Source of the DNA: Patescibacteria group bacterium UBA6489
Lineage (GTDB): Bacteria > Patescibacteriota > Gracilibacteria > BD1-5 > UBA6164
NCBI GenBank assembly: GCA_002435385.1
Contig: DJMN01000038.1
Coordinates: 1 to 54,329 of the forward strand
Reading direction: 5' to 3'
DNA length: 54,329 nucleotides
Part shown: positions 9,953 to 21,055 of the stretch, piece after piece
Layout of the letters: the number at the start of each line of letters is the position of its first letter
Numbering within the stretch: the stretch's first letter is position 1
Position numbers and translations under genes: made by a program
Notes under the pieces: model-generated
What the model was told of the DNA's origin: nothing
Databases searched by the model: none
The model's input: the letters and a program-made list of their open reading frames with translations, nothing else

Positions 9953-10462
9953 CTACAAATACTCTTTCAAAATCACCCTCAACCCCTTCGTAACCTTCTC
10001 AGGACTCTTCTCCATAATCTCCACTAATTCTTCCTTACTAAAAAAATAAACAGAATCAACCTCTCATTTATCATAATCTAAACTGGATAAATCAACATCC
10101 TTTTTTATTTCAAAAAATTTAACAAACCTATAATTATTATTAACACTTCTGATCTTTAACTTACAAATTTCTTTTAATTCATTTTTTGAAATATAAAGAC
10201 CTAATTCTTCTTTTGCTTCTCTAACAATAGCATCACTATAATTACTATCAAAAGGGAAATGTCCTTCAACAGAAACACTAAACTTTTTATTATCAGCTCT
10301 TTTTTGAATTAAAATTTCATTTTGAAAATTTACGATTAATAAAGCAGTTTCTCTATGTAAAAGTCATCTGTCATGAACTATTTTTCTAGGTAATTTATCA
10401 ATCATTATATCATTGTTATCAACCACTGCTATTATTTCATCAGGATTATGAGGAATAGGCAT
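9953..10462 (-). CDS. Nudix hydrolase, IPP-isomerase/YfcD-like
   Basis: 169 residues. The opening (DEIIAVVDNND then PRKIVH and GLLHRETALLIV) and the ILIQKR strand match the isopentenyl-diphosphate-isomerase-like Nudix branch. The Nudix box reads GHFPFDSNYSDAIV then REAKEELGL. The metal-binding REAKEELG is intact, but the first box glutamate is replaced by Ser. It probably hydrolyses a nucleoside diphosphate derivative; the substrate is not predictable. The last 20 codons switch to G- and T-rich codons compared with the rest. Confidence 0.8.
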
Positions 10463-10553
10463 ATTTTTTTATAAAAAAGTATTAATATCATAGTAGCTTC
10501 TTTACCCTGAGAATGAGAAAATTTAGAGAGAGGTTTTTCTTATGTCGAAAACT

Positions 10554-10596
10554 AGATTTCTTCCTTTTACAAAGGAAGTACCGAGGAACGAGGGGA
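10554..10596. repeat. Dispersed repeat family C, copy 1
   Basis: Starts AGATTTCTTCC and contains the hairpin CTTCCTTTTACAAAGGAAG followed by TACCGAGGAACGAGG. A second copy is at 10994-11045. It follows the 10634-10909 gene on that gene's strand. Confidence 0.7.
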
Positions 10597-10633
10597 TGAA
10601 TTCGTATTTAAGTACACCAAGATTAAGGAAAGA

Positions 10634-10909
10634 TTATATCTCTTTAAACCTATCAACAAAAGAACTAACAGTATATAACATCATAGGAATAAGCAAATCA
10701 ATTATCAAGTTTTTTACCAAAATTTTTGTAGGACCACCTCACCAAACAGACATTCCAGAAGTTTCAATAATAGGAAAAGGTAGATAAAATCTCTTATAAT
10801 ATCCACACAAAAACTGTTGTTGTAATTCTACATCCCACATAACAGCAACACTTAAAACAAAAGCCAAATATATAAATAAAATCAGCATTGTTATTTGTCC
10901 TAGTCTCAT
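10634..10909 (-). CDS. Small membrane protein
   Basis: 91 residues with two hydrophobic helices, at about residues 5-25 and 62-82. One TGA glycine lies in VWGGP. The stop is TAA. No family recognised and no Shine-Dalgarno site. An overlapping plus-strand frame at 10542-10787 exists but begins inside repeat C and is probably a shadow. Confidence 0.55.
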
Positions 10910-10993
10910 CAATCAGAAAATTATGAAATAATTGTTATCTTATATAAACTTTATTTATATTCCTATTTAAAGCAAACTATATAATACATAACC

Positions 10994-11045
10994 AGATTTC
11001 TTCCCTTTGCAAGGGAAGTGCCGAGGTACGAGGCGAGGGGTTCGA
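10994..11045. repeat. Dispersed repeat family C, copy 2
   Basis: AGATTTCTTCCCTTTGCAAG with the stem CTTCCC/GGGAAG, then TGCCGAGGTACGAGG. The whole unit matches copy 1 with compensating changes in the stem (one A-T pair becomes G-C), which indicates that the hairpin itself is maintained. Confidence 0.7.
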
Positions 11046-11083
11046 ATTAGATCGCTTATAAAATATTAAATTCCTTATTCATC

Positions 11084-12502
11084 CTAACTATTCAAAACCA
11101 AAATTTTATCTTCAAGCATATCTCTCATAGCATATTTTATACCTTCTCTTCAAAATCAAGAATCCTTAACTCAACCATAAGGCATATTATCAACTCTAAA
11201 TGAAGGTACATCATTATGTATAACTCATCATACATCAGCTTCTTTAAATAACCTCCAAACTTTATCTACACTGTTAGAAAATATCCCTACTTGTAGTCAG
11301 AATTTAGAATCATTTATCTTTTCTATAACTTCATCAAAACTATCATATTTATTCAAAACAGCTATTGCTCAAAATGCTTCCTCTGTATTTACTTTTGAAT
11401 TTTCTTTTACATTCTCTAATAAAGTAGGATACAAAACTGTTCATTCTCATTTATTTCAAATAGTACAAGTTGCTCAAGCTTCTAAAGCTTCATCTATCCA
11501 GTCTTGTAGTCTATCTCTATTCTTTTTATCAATTATTCATCAAATATCAGTATTTTCATCTCTAGGATCTCAAATCTTTAACTTAGATATTTTTTCTACT
11601 AACTTATTTTTAAATTCTTCATAAATATCAGAGTGTACAAATATTCTTTGTACTGAAATACAGCTTTGTCATGCTTGATAATATGCTCCGAAAACAGTTC
11701 TATTAACAGCATAATCTATATCAGCTACATCTGGTTCTACAATTAATCCTGCATTTCATCAAAGTTCTAACACAACTTTCTTTTTTCATGCCTGAGATTT
11801 CATTTTCCATCAAACACTAGGTGATCAAGTAAAACTTAGAAGAGAGATTCTATCATCTTCAACTAACTTTTGTCCCACAATTCTATCACAAGGTAATACA
11901 GAAAAAGCCTTTTTAGGATATCAACTTTTTTCAATTATTTCAGCCAACATTAGGGTAGATAGGGGAGTTGCTGAAGCTGGTTTTATTATGATAGGACATC
12001 ATGTTGCTATTGCTGGAGCAATTTTATGAGCAAGAAGATTCATTGGAAAGTTAAATGGAGTTATTCAAGCAACAACTCAAACAGGGAATTTTTTAATTAC
12101 TCCAAATCTTCATTTTGCAGCTTCTGTAACTCATAAATCATAAGCCTCTCAATAAACTCTCTCAGCTTCTCAAATAGCAGTTTCATAAGTATTTATACAT
12201 CTTGTCATCTCTCATCTGGCTTCTTTTATGGTTTTACCATTTTCTAAAACTAAAGTTTGAGAAAATTCCTCAAATCTATTTTTTAACTCATTTACTATAA
12301 ATTTCAGAATATTAGTTTTTTCAAAAGGCTCTAATTCTTTTGTCTCTTTAAATCCTTCATTTGCTAGTTTTATTGCATCTTCCACTTCTTTATCTCAAGC
12401 AACTGCTACACTTCAAACCTTTTCTCAATTAAATGGAAATATTACATCTAAATATTTTCCAGTATCTCTCCATTTTCCTCAAATATATAATGATTTTTTC
12501 AT
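11084..12502 (-). CDS. NAD(P)-dependent aldehyde dehydrogenase
   Basis: 472 residues, usual length. Order of motifs: GITPFNFPMNLLAHK for the cofactor domain, IIKPAS, FTGSPSVG, the general-base Glu in LELGGNAG, and nucleophile Cys281 in QAGQSCISVQR, then PYGGVKDSG near the end. The family oxidises aldehydes to acids. The sequence looks closest to lactaldehyde- or glyceraldehyde-phosphate-type enzymes, but specificity cannot be read. It follows the TPP enzyme gene on the same strand after a 200-bp gap filled with repeats, so the two may act in one pathway. Confidence 0.88.
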
Positions 12503-12526
12503 AGTATTAAAAGTTAGGAAATAAAA

Positions 12527-12702
12527 CCTCACCCTAGCCCTCTCCTCAAGGAGAGGGGAATAGTCGGAGTTAATTTTTTATGCTTCACCTTAGTGCCCCC
12601 TAATTTAGAAAAATGTAATAAATAAAGTGGAAAATTGTAGCCCTCCTCTCCTTGAGGAGAGGAGATTTATCCGAAGGTGTATCCCTTGGAGCAGAGGTGA
12701 GG
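12527..12702. repeat. Dispersed repeat family B, two facing copies
   Basis: Left copy: CCTCACCCTAGCCCTCTCC with the hairpin CTCTCCTCAAGGAGAG. Right copy at 12632-12702: TTGTAGCCCTCCTCTCC, a hairpin, then TTTATCCGAAGGTGTATCC and GCAGAGGTGAGG. The unit ATCCGAAGGTGTATCC recurs at 26758 and 52350. The right copy ends against the TPP enzyme's stop codon. Confidence 0.8.
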
Positions 12703-14337
12703 TTATTCCTCAATACACCCCAATTTATCAAAAATCTTTTTATTCTCAGAATAATCAACAGGAACATCTATTAAATGAACTCATTTTGAATTAATACATT
12801 TTTCAATTAAAGAAGACAACTCTCAACTTTTTGATACCCTATATCATTTTGCTCAATAACTCTCGGCATATTTAACAAAATCAGGATTACCAAAATCAAG
12901 TCACCAATTTTCCATTCACATATTTTCCTGTTTCCATTTTATCATCCCATAAGAACTATCGTTTAAAATAACTATCACTAAGTTTAATTTATACCTAACA
13001 GCAGTTTCTAATTCCTGAGAATTCATCATAAATCAACCATCTCAACAAACACTAAGTATTTTTTTCTTTGGATGAACAAATCTAGCTCATATAGCAGAAG
13101 GTAAACCAGCTCACATTGTGGCTAATGCATTATCTAAAAGTAGAGAATTTTGCTCATAACAACCATAATTTCTAGAGAATAATATTTTGTAGATTCCGTT
13201 ATCTAGCGTAACAATAGAATCTTTAGGCATAGCTTCTCTTACATCATAAACCACCCTTCATAGTCTTAAAGGAAAATGATTATCTTTTCAATTAGATTCT
13301 ATATTATTCATCATAGATTTTTTAACCTTCATAAAATCATCAAAATCCCAATCTTTATTTGGTTTTATTTTTTCAGTTATTTGCCAAAGAGAGTTAGAAA
13401 TATCTCAAATAATTTCTAGTTGAGGGAAATAAACTTCATCAACTTTAGCTCAAATGAAGTTTATATGAATGACTTTTGTTCATCAGTCTTTCATAAAAAA
13501 AGGGGGCTTTTCTATAATATCATGTCATATGTTTACTATAAGGTCTGCTTTTTTTATAGCACAATGTATAAAATCTTTATCAGATAGAGAGGCAGTTCAT
13601 ATATAATACTCTCTTATCTTTCACATTACTCATTTTCACATCTGAGTATTAAAAAATGGGATTTTTGTCTTTTGAACCAGTTTAACAAGATGCTTTGATA
13701 TAAGCTTTCTGTTTGCTCAAGCTCAAACTAGTATAAGAGGCCTTTTAGCCTTTTCTATCATTTTAACTGCTACTTTTATAGCCTTTTCTTCTGCCGCAGG
13801 TCTATAAGTTTTATTTCTTTCAAATATATGATAATTTTTTACTTCTTCTCTAGCAATATCTTCTGGTAATTCTAAATGTACAGCTCAAGGTCTTTCTTCG
13901 TCCGCTCTTCTAAAGGCTTCTCTCACAAGAGATGGAATATTTTTACCATTTACAATTTGTCTAGTGAATTTTGTAATTGGTTTCATCATTTCTACAGTGT
14001 TTATAATCTGAAAATGTCATTGTTTACTTTTTCAAATAGGTTTTTGACCTGTAATCATAAGCATCGGCATTCATCAAAGCTGAGCGTAAGCTCCAGCAGT
14101 TACCAAATTTGTAGCTCAAGGTCAAAGTGTAGATAAACAAACACCAGCTTTTCAGGTAAGTCTTCCATAAGTAGCAGCCATAAATCAAGCAGCTTGTTCA
14201 TGTCTTGTTAAAATAAGTTTTATTTTTGAATTTTTAAGAGATTCTATTAAATCTAGATTTTCTTCTCATGGGATTCAGAAAATGTATTCTACTCATTCAT
14301 TTTCTAAAGCTTTTATAAATAGGTTAGATGCTTTCAT
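12703..14337 (-). CDS. Acetolactate-synthase-like TPP enzyme
   Basis: 544 residues with the three domains of the TPP-dependent decarboxylase/carboligase family. The N-terminal Pyr domain has GIPGEENLDL with the catalytic Glu near residue 25 and LTRHEQAAGFMA, then TLGPGATNL. The C-terminal PP domain has the TPP/Mg motif CGDGGFMMN and VILNDSSYGMIKW. It resembles catabolic acetolactate synthase large subunits (pyruvate to acetolactate). No small regulatory subunit and no other branched-chain genes are nearby, which argues against a classic IlvB role. Its pairing with an aldehyde dehydrogenase is the best clue to function. Confidence 0.85.
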
Positions 14338-14531
14338 AGTTATATTGTTTTATTGTATAGAGAATGATTCATATCATTTCTTAGTAAAAGATGGATATTT
14401 AAAGATATATTTTTAGTATTATGAAAAGATATAATACATTTCTCAATATGTTTAGTTTAAGAGAAGATATCCAAAAATCAAATTTTTGAGAATATAAAGC
14501 TTGATTTTATATTATGAAACAAAAATATAGG

Positions 14532-14559
14532 TTGACAATGTAGGTTATTTTATTATATT
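14532..14559 (+). promoter_or_regulatory. Promoter of the tandem paralogue operon
   Basis: TTGACA (14532-14537) and TATATT (14554-14559) are 16 bp apart, about 38 bp before the first ATG. The rest of the 14338-14597 gap holds nothing I can name. Confidence 0.6.
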
Positions 14560-14597
14560 TAAGGGAAAAATATATAAGCTTTATTTAAAAATACATT

Positions 14598-16238
14598 ATG
14601 AGAGAAAAAATTTTAGAAATGTGACAGGAGTATTTATTGTCAGTTTTTGAAAAGAGATATTGAAATATTTCTTCTGATATATCTGATAAGGTATCTTTAA
14701 TAGTTGAAGAAATTTATTCTGATATGATAGACTATTGGTTTGTAGGTTTATCAGAAGAATGTTTTATCAATAATTTTAATAACTATCTTTTATTCAAAGA
14801 GAGATGATTATTAGAAGATAAGAATAATTCTTATATCTTAGAGTCTTTTCATCATGTAACGAATGAAGATTTTTTTGAACATGATACCTCTGATATAAAG
14901 AGAAAGTTAGAGTTATTAGAAGAAATTTGATTTAAAACGTTAGATGAACTTTATTGTATAAAGCAGGCTTTTGCTAGATCAAAGGTAGAAAATTTAGAGT
15001 ATGTTATTAGAGAACTTTGAATTGCTAACGAAGATTGAACTATAGATAAAGATGATATCAATCATCTATTTTATGTTATGGAATACAACTCAAAGAAAAC
15101 AATAGCTAGTACATCAGATTTTATAAAAAAAGAACTTTGAATTACTAAAAAAAGAAATTTGGTAGAGTTAGTTGATTGGCTAGTACCTGTATATAAAGAT
15201 AATAATTTGTATGAAAAAATGAAAATTTTGAAATCTCTATGAATTAATGATGAGAATGGATTTATGCGATTTAGAGATACTCTTAGATTAATGAAGTTGA
15301 ATCTTTTGGAATTTATTTCTTTAGATGAGAATTTATCTAATGAGAAAAAATTAGACCTTATCTTGAAAAATACTTATGTGAAAAATGATAATTATTTAAT
15401 TTTTTGAAATTTTAAATATAAAAGACCAAATATAGATGATTTTGCTCTTTTGTTAAAGTGTAGATATAATAAGTGAATATTTAGTAATCATTATGTAGGA
15501 GAGAAAGTTAGACATCCTTTTTCTCTTATGAATAGCAAAGTAAGTTACATCTTGTCTTGAAAGCAGATAATGTGAAAACAAATGAACATTTGAGAAGAGT
15601 CATATTATAGTACTAATGCTGATAAATGACTTTTACCAGAAAGCCAAAAGATTATATCAGATATTTTTGCAAGCTTTTTCCCTATGGCAAGAATGAAAAA
15701 GGTTATGAATTGAAAATCAGAGTATGTGTCTGTAGACGTAAATAGTGATGAATGAATAGAGATTTGTTGATTTGATAGTAATGTTCCTGAAAGATTAAAA
15801 AATTTTATAAGGATGATATATCAATATTTAACTTTAGACTGAGATAAGGTAGAACGGCGTAATTTAACAAAAGAAGGTATTTATTTTGATTACGATTTGG
15901 CTCTTGTAACTCCAACTTTTTATGAAGATATAGATTTTTATGAAGGAATTTTTCATGACAAAAAACTACATGAAGAATTTAAACAAATTTTTTGCTTAGT
16001 GAAAAATTATGTTCATATGTATTGCGAAGAAGAGATGGATAGATATGAAGAAGAGTTACAAAGTAATAAACTAGATGATAGCAAAATAAAAATTTTGAAA
16101 TCAAATATAAGTTTATTGAAAAGAATCTTAAATAGAGAACAACAGTTTACCATGAGCAATCTTGTATCTTCGTTATGAATAGATAATGAAAAAATACTAG
16201 ATTTTGCATTTAAATCAGATATTGAGATGTTTGTATAA
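14598..16238 (+). CDS. Unknown large protein, tandem paralogue 1
   Basis: 546 residues, soluble by sequence, rich in Glu and Lys. I recognise no family. Three parts: a short head (EILEMGQEYLLSVFEK), one alpha-helical module of about 150 residues (with YLLFKERG then LLEEIG and VENLEYVIRELGI), and a C-terminal part of about 230 residues with HPFSL, FFPMARMKKVMNGKSEYVSV and ILNREQQFTM. The same parts occur in the next gene, which starts 10 bp later. The helical modules have the look of mTERF-like or other alpha-solenoid repeats, which would suggest nucleic-acid or protein binding, but that is a guess. Confidence 0.8.
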
Positions 16239-16248
16239 TTAGTTAATT

Positions 16249-18597
16249 ATGAACAAGGAAATTTTAGAAATCTGAAAAGAGTATTTATTATCAGTTTTTG
16301 AAGAAAAAAAATTAGAAATTTTTTTAACAACATCTGATAAAGTATTTTTTGCTGTTAGTGAAGAATTTGAAGATAAAATAGTAGATGAAATTTTAAGTAA
16401 AGAAAAATTTTCAGAGGAAGAAGCAGCTGTTTTGATAAAGAACAAGGAAAAGTTGAATTTGGAGGATGAAAAATTGAAAAAGAAGTATATTTCAGCTTTA
16501 TTAGCTTTCTCTACTAAAAAAGAAGTAAAATCAGAAATCTTAGAAGTTATAAATGTGGGGAAACATGTATGAGTTAAATATTTATTAAATTTAGAATCAT
16601 ATAATTATAAAAGAAAGATATTTTCAAAATTTGATTTTCAAGCAGAATTGATAAGTGAATATTTTATTAATAAGATAAAAGATGTTGAGTGAAAAATGGA
16701 TAGTATATGAGTTTCTACAAATCCTTTAACCATAAAATGTTTTGATAATTATATTTTATTTAAAGAAAGGTGATTTTTGAAAGATGAAACTAATTTATGT
16801 CTTTTTAAGGATTTTTCAAACATTAATACAGGTATTTTAGTAAAGAAATTAAACCTAATAGAAAAAATTTGAGTTATAAAAATAGAAGATATTTATGAAA
16901 TGAAGTATACATTTATTTATTCTAAATTAGAAAATCTAGAATTTTTTATAGAAGAATTATGAATCAACAATGGAATGGATATTGATTTCTTACATCTAAT
17001 ATTATGTAAAAATAGTTTAAGAGAAATTAAAAGACTTATAGATTATATAACAGATTTTTTATGAGTTACAGATTTTATTTGAGAATATTTTGTTGAAAAT
17101 TATCGTGTTCTTACAGATGAAATGATTGAATTTTGAATGCTTAACGAAGGGGGGTATATAACCCTATCTTTCTTTTATAAATACCTTTTATTTAAGGGGA
17201 AAGGTTTTATTAAGGAAGATGAAGAATTAGTTTTTTTGAAAGACTTTTGAGAAATGGATACAGGTAAGTTAGAACAAAAGTTAGATTTATTTAAAAGTAT
17301 ATGAATTACAAAGATAGGAGATATTTATGAAGTAAAATATTCTTTTATTCACTCAGATTTAGATAATCTGAAATTTTTTATAGAAGAGTTACGAATTAAT
17401 AAAAAAGAGGATTTAGCAAAGATGTATTGAATTTTATATAGGTGAGATCTAAAAAAAATGAGAGAGTTTGCAAATTTTTTAGAATCTGAATTTTGAAAAG
17501 AAAATATAAAGAAAACTTTTTTAGGATTAATCTATAACGTATATGATGAAAAATTTGATATATTACATGAAAAATTAAAGATTTTTAGGTTAGTGTGAAT
17601 TGAAGATATTGAGAAAATTATAGAGTATGGAGAAGTATTGTGAAATATTAACATGGAAACATTAAAGTTTATTTATTATACTAAAAATCTAAGTAAGGAA
17701 AAAAAAATGTACTTATTATTACAGAATTCAAATATTAAATCTGAAAAATATTTGGTTTCTTGAAGATTTAATTATAAAAAGGATAGATTTTCAGAGACTT
17801 TTAAATTCTTCTCAAAATATAGAAAAGAATTTTTAGGCAATCCATATGTAGATGACAAAACACAACCCCCTTTTTCTTTGGTAGATGTAAATGTAGATAA
17901 AAGTCTTAGCTGAAGGCAGAAAAAATGAAAACATGTAGATTTATGAGATAGAAAGTTTTTTCATATTAATAATGATAAATGAGTATCAAATAGTAAACAA
18001 AAAATGCTAACAGATATGCTTTGAAATATTTTTCCTATGACAAGGATATTAAGGCTGATAAATTGAAAGACAGAATATGTATCTGTAGACATAGATTATG
18101 AAGAATGAAAACAAATTTGTTGATATAAGGAAGATACTTTAGAGGAAATAATAAATTTTTTAAGAATGATATATCAGTTCATTTCTTTAGATTCTGATAG
18201 GGATAAATTAAAGAAAAGAAATATTACAGATGATAATATAATCTTTGACTTTGATACATATGGATTTTGAAAATTCTATTGTCCAGAAGGAGAGGAGTTT
18301 GCTGATTCAATTTTTGAAAAAGTGGAACTGTTTAATGAGTTTAAACAGATTTTCTATTTGATAAAAAATTATGTATATCTATATTCTATAGATGAAATAA
18401 AAAGATATGAGAGAGAAAAAATAAATACTTATAATTATAAAAAAAGAAAAGAGATAGAATGAAAAATAGAATCTTTAAGAGTGATATTAAATAGAGAACA
18501 ACAGTTTACCATGACTAATCTTGTATCTTCGTTATGAATAGAAGATGAAGAAATATTAGATTTTGCATTTAAAAGTGATAGTGAGATGTTTTCATAA
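16249..18597 (+). CDS. Unknown large protein, tandem paralogue 2
   Basis: 782 residues. Same head and C-terminal part as the previous gene, but the helical module occurs twice (NYILFKERG...KLENLEFFIEELGI and KYLLFKGKG...DLDNLKFFIEELRI), and a further 100-residue segment is added near the N-terminus. This length difference is therefore an internal duplication. The last 90 bases of coding DNA are nearly identical in the two genes (16132-16219 and 18491-18577), pointing to recent duplication or gene conversion. A cluster RQKKGKHVD and an HPFSL-like PPFSL segment are shared. It is cotranscribed with paralogue 1 and convergent with the next gene, 10 bp away. Confidence 0.8.
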
Positions 18598-18607
18598 AGT
18601 AATATCA

Positions 18608-20062
18608 TTACTTATTAAACCGCTCAAAATAATAAGTATTAGAAGAACTCCAAACCCACCAAGAATCTATTCAAGCCCCATTAGCTCATCTTATCTGTTC
18701 TCTAAATTTAGTCCTATTATATGGAGTAGCTCAGGAACACCGAGTACAAGTAAATCATTGTAACCAAGGTCTTATTTTTGATTTTGGAATTTCCTTTAAC
18801 TCACTTATAAGCTTTTCAGCTGAAAAAGCTCATTTTATACTAACCTTTCTATTTTCAGCTATAGCATTTTTTATCTCAGTATTTAATACATCTATTTTAT
18901 TATTAGAATCATTTAAAGAACCTTTTATTATTGCATAAGGAGCATTATCTGGAACTCTTGCTCAGTAACTTCAAACTCAATAATGAGATGGATAGGTCAT
19001 TGGTCAAATGTAGTCAAAATAAAGTACAAATGACTCTAAACTTTGTCAGATTCCAAATAAATCTTGAGAAGTAACAAGTCAGAAAACATCAGCAGATAAA
19101 ACAATATTTGGAAATTCAGCTTTAAGTCTAGATGTTACATAGTTTGAAAATTTATCAAGAACCATTATTTTTCACCGAGTAGGATTTTGAGATACTATAT
19201 TATTAGCAAAAGGGTAATAAGCCCTGCTTATATATCAGTCAGAAGGAAACCTTACATAATCATAATTTATCTCATCAAATCATATTTTATAAGCAGCTCT
19301 AGAAATATTTATAATATAGTCCCGAACTTCTTTAGAATATGGGTCCAGATATTTATTTCAGCTATAATCATACCAAACAGCACTTTTATTGTTAGACCAT
19401 TTTATAGCTAAATCAGATCTTGTTTCTGCTAACAATTTATCTTTAAAAACAGTCATTCTTCATATAACATATATATTATTCTCATGAAGTTTTTTTATAA
19501 CAGCTTTTATATCTTTTATATTGTTACTAGTTACTGGTTTTATTTTATCAAACTCATACCCAGACATATCAAAAGATGTATATCAATCAACTTCTTTTAT
19601 ATCAATAGTTACAGAGTTTATTTCAGAATTTTTTACAAAATATATTAGTTCTTCTATTTTTTTACTATTCCCTCCAGAATATCCAGTAAAATAAAGAGAT
19701 TTAACTTTCTCAGGAGTCTTTATATGATTTGGATCAACATCATCGTTAAAATCATTTTTTGGCAATTCGCTTTCTATTTTTTCAGAAAAATATTTCAATA
19801 TAATCTTTAATTGATTAGTTTTTTTTCATCCTAAGTTTCATATTTTTTCAGAAAGAGATTTTATTTTTATATTTAAAAGTCTAAGTCTTATATAATCTGT
19901 TTTCATATAATCAACCATGCCATCAATTTTATTAGCAAAAGTTAATCAATTTTCAGTTTTTATAAGGAATTCTCTTGTTGTGGCGAAATCTGCATTTAAT
20001 TTGTTAATTCAGAAAGACGCAAATAACACAAGTATAAAAAACAAAACTCTTAATTTTTTCAT
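18608..20062 (-). CDS. Secreted DUF4015-type putative glycoside hydrolase
   Basis: 484 residues with an N-terminal signal peptide (KKLRVLFFILVLFAS core). The catalytic-barrel region begins near residue 105: VTIDIKEVDG, then YVIGRMTVFKD, DPYSKEVRDYI, FDEINYDYVRFPSDG, SADVFG, DYIGPMTYPSHY and a C-terminal WWVWSSSNTYY. These blocks are characteristic of the DUF4015 putative glycoside hydrolases common in Patescibacteria. It probably acts outside the membrane on a polysaccharide or peptidoglycan. Conserved acids in FDEINYDYVRF are the likely catalytic residues. Confidence 0.8.
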
Positions 20063-20160
20063 GGACTAAAAAGGTAAAAAAATACAAAAAATTATACACT
20101 ATATAGGATATAGAAATATAGATAAGAGTCAAAGTTGTTTTTGATAAAAATAAACCATTA

Positions 20161-20895
20161 TTATTTTAAGCTCTTAAATAATAATTTAAACAATTTTTTC
20201 TGAAAATCGGCTATTTGCTTATTCTCAATGATTATAGAAGATTCAGTATTAAAATCTATATATGCAACCTTATTTGCATATATACTCATAAATATATCAT
20301 CATCAAATTCATCAATATTTTCAGGAATGACCTTTAGTTCTCTCTCCAATCTAGGTTTCTTGATTTTTGCAGCTTTTGATGACATTATCACATATCTTTC
20401 AAGTTCTTTTTTATCTCTTTTCTCCCTATAATTCTTGGGTAAATATTCTTCATTTATTTTCTTTGTATCTGTTTCAGATGTAACACGGTAAAATATATCT
20501 CATTTATTTTGGGAATTTACTATATCATTAAAAACATTAATTACTCATTTTTTACCTTCAGTATATGTAACATTAGGTTTTTTATCTAAATAAGAATACT
20601 TTTCTAATAGTTGATTAATACTTCATCTATTTATTTCTTCCATTTCTTTATAAGCTTCTTGTATCTTTATCGGAGAAGCGGGTAGATAAAATTTTCTTTT
20701 TCATTTTATAGAAACAAGAACAAATCACGACTCTAGAAGTAAAGGAAGCAGTCTATATATTTCAACTCTATGTATGTTTGTATTATTTTGTATATCTGAA
20801 ATACTACTTTTTCAGTTTTCTAGTAGGCTAAGATACATCATTCATGCTTTTTCAGGTAATCATATTCACTTCAAAATAGCTATATATTTTTTCAT
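20161..20895 (-). CDS. TrmB-like transcriptional regulator
   Basis: 244 residues. Residues 1-80 form a winged helix: LKGIGLPEKAGMMYLSLLENG, the recognition stretch ISDIQNNTNIHRVEIYRLL, then the wing GFVLVSIKGKRKFYLPAS. This matches the TrmB family. The rest resembles the TrmB effector part without a clear sugar site. It is divergent from the 21056-21457 gene, and a 21-bp direct repeat lies directly upstream of its start (20897 and 20976), a plausible operator. Confidence 0.75.
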
Positions 20896-20896
20896 A

Positions 20897-20997
20897 TGTA
20901 ACAAAAAGTTATAAAATAATTCTACTTAAATACATATGATAAAATAAGCTTTTATAATATTAAATCAAATTTTATTGTTACAAAAATAGTATAAAAT
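20897..20997. promoter_or_regulatory. Direct repeat in a divergent promoter region
   Basis: TGTAACAAAAAGTTATAAAA at 20897 and TGTTACAAAAATAGTATAAA at 20976 are two copies of one element in the same direction, 79 bp apart. Each ends in a TATAAA-like box. They may be tandem promoters, or operators for the adjacent TrmB-like regulator. Confidence 0.45.
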
Positions 20998-21011
20998 AAA
21001 ATATTTTTTGT

Positions 21012-21045
21012 AAACGCTCCTAATATAGGGGTGTTTATTTTTTAA
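21012..21045 (+). terminator. Terminator-like hairpin in the 21056 leader
   Basis: TAAACGCTCC pairs with AGGGGTGTTTA (with G-U pairs) around a short loop and is followed by a run of six T. No plus-strand gene lies upstream, and the ATG follows 10 bp later, so this may be an attenuator. Confidence 0.5.
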
Positions 21046-21055
21046 CTTTTTACAT

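Noticed and set aside
10542..10787. A plus-strand gene of 81 residues
   Set aside because: It starts inside repeat family C and is antisense to a more plausible two-helix membrane protein that contains a TGA glycine.
11025..11060. A tRNA T-arm (GGTTCGAAT)
   Set aside because: It belongs to repeat family C, and no acceptor, D or anticodon stem can be drawn around it. I found no tRNA or rRNA in the window.
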